The notes beneath the pieces were generated by a model. The model searched no databases. It was given only the letters and a program-made list of their open reading frames with translations, and was not told the DNA's origin. Of a stretch of 64,000 nucleotides of DNA, positions 61,875 to 64,000 are shown in pieces (positions within the stretch are counted from its first letter, which is position 1; the number at the start of each line of letters is the position of its first letter). This DNA is from Lentilactobacillus kisonensis DSM 19906 = JCM 15041 (GTDB lineage Bacteria; Bacillota; Bacilli; Lactobacillales; Lactobacillaceae): the NCBI RefSeq assembly GCF_001434135.1, contig NZ_AZEB01000005.1, positions 1-64,000 on the forward strand, given 5' to 3'. The translations under genes were made by a program, and so were the position numbers.

Positions 61875-62732
61875 TTAAAATATCGTTGTAATAACAGCAC
61901 CGGCAACGATCAATACTAATCCCATTATTGTATACATCAATTCACGGCGGCTCTTAGTCTCATGCATCCAGACCATCCCAAGCAATGTTGAAATCACCAC
62001 TGAGACTTGCGAGACAACAAACGCGGTATTCACACCATTTGCTTTAACCGAAAGAATATATGTAACCGCCGCAAATGAGAAAATCAGGCCGCCGATAATA
62101 TTAGTCCAGCTAGTTTTCTCCTTAAAAACGTTTCCCTGCTTAGTTGCCAAAATGTAAATGACCGCAGCGAGTACCATCCCAATTGACTCAGGTAAAAAGA
62201 TTGCTAAGCCGGATTCACTTAATCCCCGGGGAATTGAGTTATAGACCCAGTAGCCAGCCGAAGTTAGAATCAACATAATAATCGTGTTGACCCGCTGCTT
62301 ATTTTTTCCCTGTTGTTTACGATCGGTAATTGATGTAAGCCAAATACCGATAATCAGCAATAAGACCCCAAGCGCACCAAACGCTTTTTCAACGACCGTC
62401 GACCATTCGCCAAAAATGAAGACCCCAATCAGTGACGTCCCCACTAACTGTAACCCAGTAGAAATCGGCATTGTTTGGGAAACGCCTATTTTTTGATAAC
62501 CATGATACTGGCCAACTTGACCAACAATCCAAAAAGCGCCTGCAAACGCTGCCAATAAAAAGCTCTGTAAAGTGATTTGGGGCCGTAAAACAATAAACAC
62601 CCCAACACTGGCGATCAAAGTTCCCAACGCCGTTCCTAAAATTTCGTTTGATGGTTTCCCACCTAGCTTCGCAACAACCGGCGGCAAAAGCCCCCAACCA
62701 AGCGCTGGCAGTAATAATAACAGTGTATTCAA
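61875..62732 (-). CDS. glcU: GlcU-type glucose uptake protein (GRP family)
   Basis: 285 residues with 10 hydrophobic helices, glucose/ribose porter family of the DMT superfamily. Blocks include LLLLLPALGWGLLPPVVAKLGG, GQVGQYHGYQKIGVSQTMPISTGLQLVGTSLIG and SVVISTLLGMVWMHETKSRRELMYT. It imports glucose by proton symport. I use a TTG start (MNTLLLLL) 8 bases after GGAGG; the ATG five codons earlier overlaps that SD. Operon with gdh, so imported glucose could be oxidised without the PTS. Confidence 0.9.
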   Translation of the reverse strand: MNTLLLLLPALGWGLLPPVVAKLGGKPSNEILGTALGTLIASVGVFIVLRPQITLQSFLLAAFAGAFWIVGQVGQYHGYQKIGVSQTMPISTGLQLVGTSLIGVFIFGEWSTVVEKAFGALGVLLLIIGIWLTSITDRKQQGKNKQRVNTIIMLILTSAGYWVYNSIPRGLSESGLAIFLPESIGMVLAAVIYILATKQGNVFKEKTSWTNIIGGLIFSFAAVTYILSVKANGVNTAFVVSQVSVVISTLLGMVWMHETKSRRELMYTIMGLVLIVAGAVITTIF

Positions 62733-62865
62733 ACCTTCAACCTCCATTTATTAAAAATAAAATCACTAAGAACTACGTCATATAATTCCAAAATGTAAAT
62801 GTAAACGAATTCTGGAAAACCTTTACAATTTTTTGCCATTTTCTTGAAATTATTTTTCAATACCG

Positions 62866-62927
62866 AAATAGGGATCAAGACGTTATCGGCACCATGACGA
62901 TGCGGGATAAGATCTTGACCCCTATTT
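62866..62927 (-). terminator. Terminator of SDR gene
   Basis: AAATAGGGGTCAAGATCTTATC / ..ATCAAGACGTTATC inverted repeat with a TATTT flank on the minus strand, between glcU and the SDR gene. Confidence 0.75.
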
Positions 62928-62963
62928 AAAATTAATCATTAGCAATCATACAGTCATAAGGTA

Positions 62964-63698
62964 CTATGTTCGTTGGTTAATTGGCCGCAGTAAAATTTCA
63001 TTAATCGCCACGTTCTGCGGTTGATCAATTGCATACGCTACTGCATGGGCAACATCAGCTGCGGACAAGCCGGCCGTTTGCTCTTGCACTTTAATTTGTT
63101 CACGCGTTTTTTCATCAGAAATTGTTCGGTACAATTCCGTTTCAACGGCCCCCGGTGAAATCATCGTTGTCCGGATATGATGATCAACCTGTTCTTGTCG
63201 GAGACCATCCATAATGGCTTGAATCGCGTATTTAGTCCCCGCATATACGGCGGTCCCTGGATGAACCACGTGACCAGCAACCGAATCAGTGGTAATGATG
63301 TGCCCGTGCTTTTGAGCAATCATGATCGGCAATACCGCAGCAATCCCATATAAGACGCCCTTAACGTTAACGTCAATCATGCGTTCCCACTCATCAACTT
63401 TTAAATCTGCTAGTGGTGACACTGGCATTAACCCAGCATTATTATACAAAACATCCACTTTACCAAATGTTGATTGTGCAAGATCAACTAAGGACTTAAC
63501 GCTGTCCCGATTGGTGACGTCCGTTTCTTGATAAACCACCTGGTCACCACCAAATTCAGCGGCAATTTCTGCTAAGCGATCTTTTCGCCGAGCACCAATT
63601 ACAACGTGGGCACCAGCCTTCGCCAATACTTCGGTCGTTGCCTTACCAATCCCACTAGAAGCCCCCGTAATTACGACTACTTTATTTTTGATCGTCAA
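62964..63698 (-). CDS. SDR family oxidoreductase
   Basis: 244 residues, classical SDR: TGASSGIGKATTEVLA, NNAGLMPVSPLAD, catalytic Ser in TTDSVAGHVVH, and YxxxK as YAGTKYAIQ. The substrate is unknown; the group includes serine 3-dehydrogenase-like and YdfG-like enzymes. The start is TTG (MTIKNK) after AGGGAGTGAGCTGA, 5 bases from the stop of the glycosylase gene, so the two are probably one operon. Confidence 0.88.
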   Translation of the reverse strand: MTIKNKVVVITGASSGIGKATTEVLAKAGAHVVIGARRKDRLAEIAAEFGGDQVVYQETDVTNRDSVKSLVDLAQSTFGKVDVLYNNAGLMPVSPLADLKVDEWERMIDVNVKGVLYGIAAVLPIMIAQKHGHIITTDSVAGHVVHPGTAVYAGTKYAIQAIMDGLRQEQVDHHIRTTMISPGAVETELYRTISDEKTREQIKVQEQTAGLSAADVAHAVAYAIDQPQNVAINEILLRPINQRT

Positions 63699-63703
63699 TC
63701 AGC

Positions 63704-64000
63704 TCACTCCCTTATAATCGTCTCTAATTCAAAATGGTTTAAAAAACTTTGCCCAAACCGCGTCGAATTCTTGAGATAATCCTTGCCAAACTCATCAATC
63801 AAACCATGAAACTCTTGCGCGTCTTGATACGTAAAAGTCGTTGGCAATGCCACCCGACTCTTTAATTGATGATAATTAGTCGTTGGATACCCTAAGTAGT
63901 TAAAAAGCTTACGAGCATATTTATCCGCGATAAATGCTGGCTGATCGAATACATAAACAATTAAGGAGTCAGCGGTTTCTTCACCAATCCCGGGCAAAGC
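63704..64000 (-). CDS. HhH-GPD DNA glycosylase, partial
   Basis: The C-terminal 98 codons of a gene that begins beyond the right edge of the window. The helix-hairpin-helix reads LPGIGEETADSLIVYVF (the initial Leu codon is TTG) and the catalytic Asp is in FIADKYARKLF. The Lys of endonuclease III (usually GxKTA) is replaced by Glu, and no Fe-S cysteines follow. This combination resembles MagIII-type 3-methyladenine glycosylases rather than Nth. Removes damaged bases; exact specificity cannot be told. Confidence 0.82.
   Translation of the reverse strand, partial: ALPGIGEETADSLIVYVFDQPAFIADKYARKLFNYLGYPTTNYHQLKSRVALPTTFTYQDAQEFHGLIDEFGKDYLKNSTRFGQSFLNHFELETIIRE

Overview
The window looks like a chromosomal segment of a low-to-mid-GC Lactobacillaceae species, probably one of the heterofermentative former-Lactobacillus genera. 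The genus call is an inference. The support is a tyrosyl T-box leader, an overlapping lacL/lacM pair, DUF975, DUF1836, DUF3737, DUF4649 and DUF5776-type proteins, many secreted small proteins with lactobacillar signal peptides, CcpA (cre) sites and strong AGGAGG ribosome binding sites.

Layout. 0-12 kb: tyrS with its T-box, a secreted metalloprotease, small regulators, a 3-hydroxyisobutyrate-type dehydrogenase, a lone rfbB, an iron alcohol dehydrogenase, a DUF975 membrane protein and an MFS efflux pump. 12-16 kb: unknown membrane and secreted proteins, a solitary tnpB element and two decayed loci that resemble type I toxins. 16-30 kb: hemolysin III, DUF1836 regulator, glutamine amidotransferase, KDG kinase, D,D-carboxypeptidase, DUF3737 plus a MalY/PatB C-S lyase, a D-2-hydroxyacid dehydrogenase, a DHA2 drug pump and a second metalloprotease. 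30-42 kb: carbohydrate region with an esterase, mannonate dehydratase (uxuA), two sugar-type MFS transporters, a GH51 arabinofuranosidase with a divergent ArsR-type regulator, and lacLM. 42-45.6 kb: CorA, MntH and a cold-shock protein. 45.7-57.4 kb: one giant Ala/Ser-rich surface protein with a KxYKxGKxW signal peptide, split by a dinucleotide frameshift. 57.9-61 kb: a divergent gtfA/gtfB-type glycosyltransferase pair that probably glycosylates it. 61-64 kb: glucose dehydrogenase and GlcU glucose uptake, an SDR and a partial HhH-GPD DNA glycosylase.

The most unusual signal is a family of roughly 120-bp palindromic repeats, about 19 full, diverged or deleted copies, all in the first 34 kb. Many sit in the 5' leader of a gene, between a recognisable promoter and the Shine-Dalgarno sequence, always in the same orientation relative to the gene. 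The arms of the inner hairpin differ between copies but stay complementary. The copies start and end at an AGGA that resembles the Shine-Dalgarno sequence itself. This could be an SD-targeting MITE, a structured leader RNA family, or both.

Functional links: UxuA (30.8 kb) and KdgK (19.8 kb) cover consecutive parts of hexuronate breakdown; AbfA, LacLM and the cre-controlled MFS transporters form a catabolite-repressed plant and dairy sugar module; the giant adhesin and GtfA/GtfB form a glycosylated surface-fibre module whose accessory Sec export genes are not in the window.
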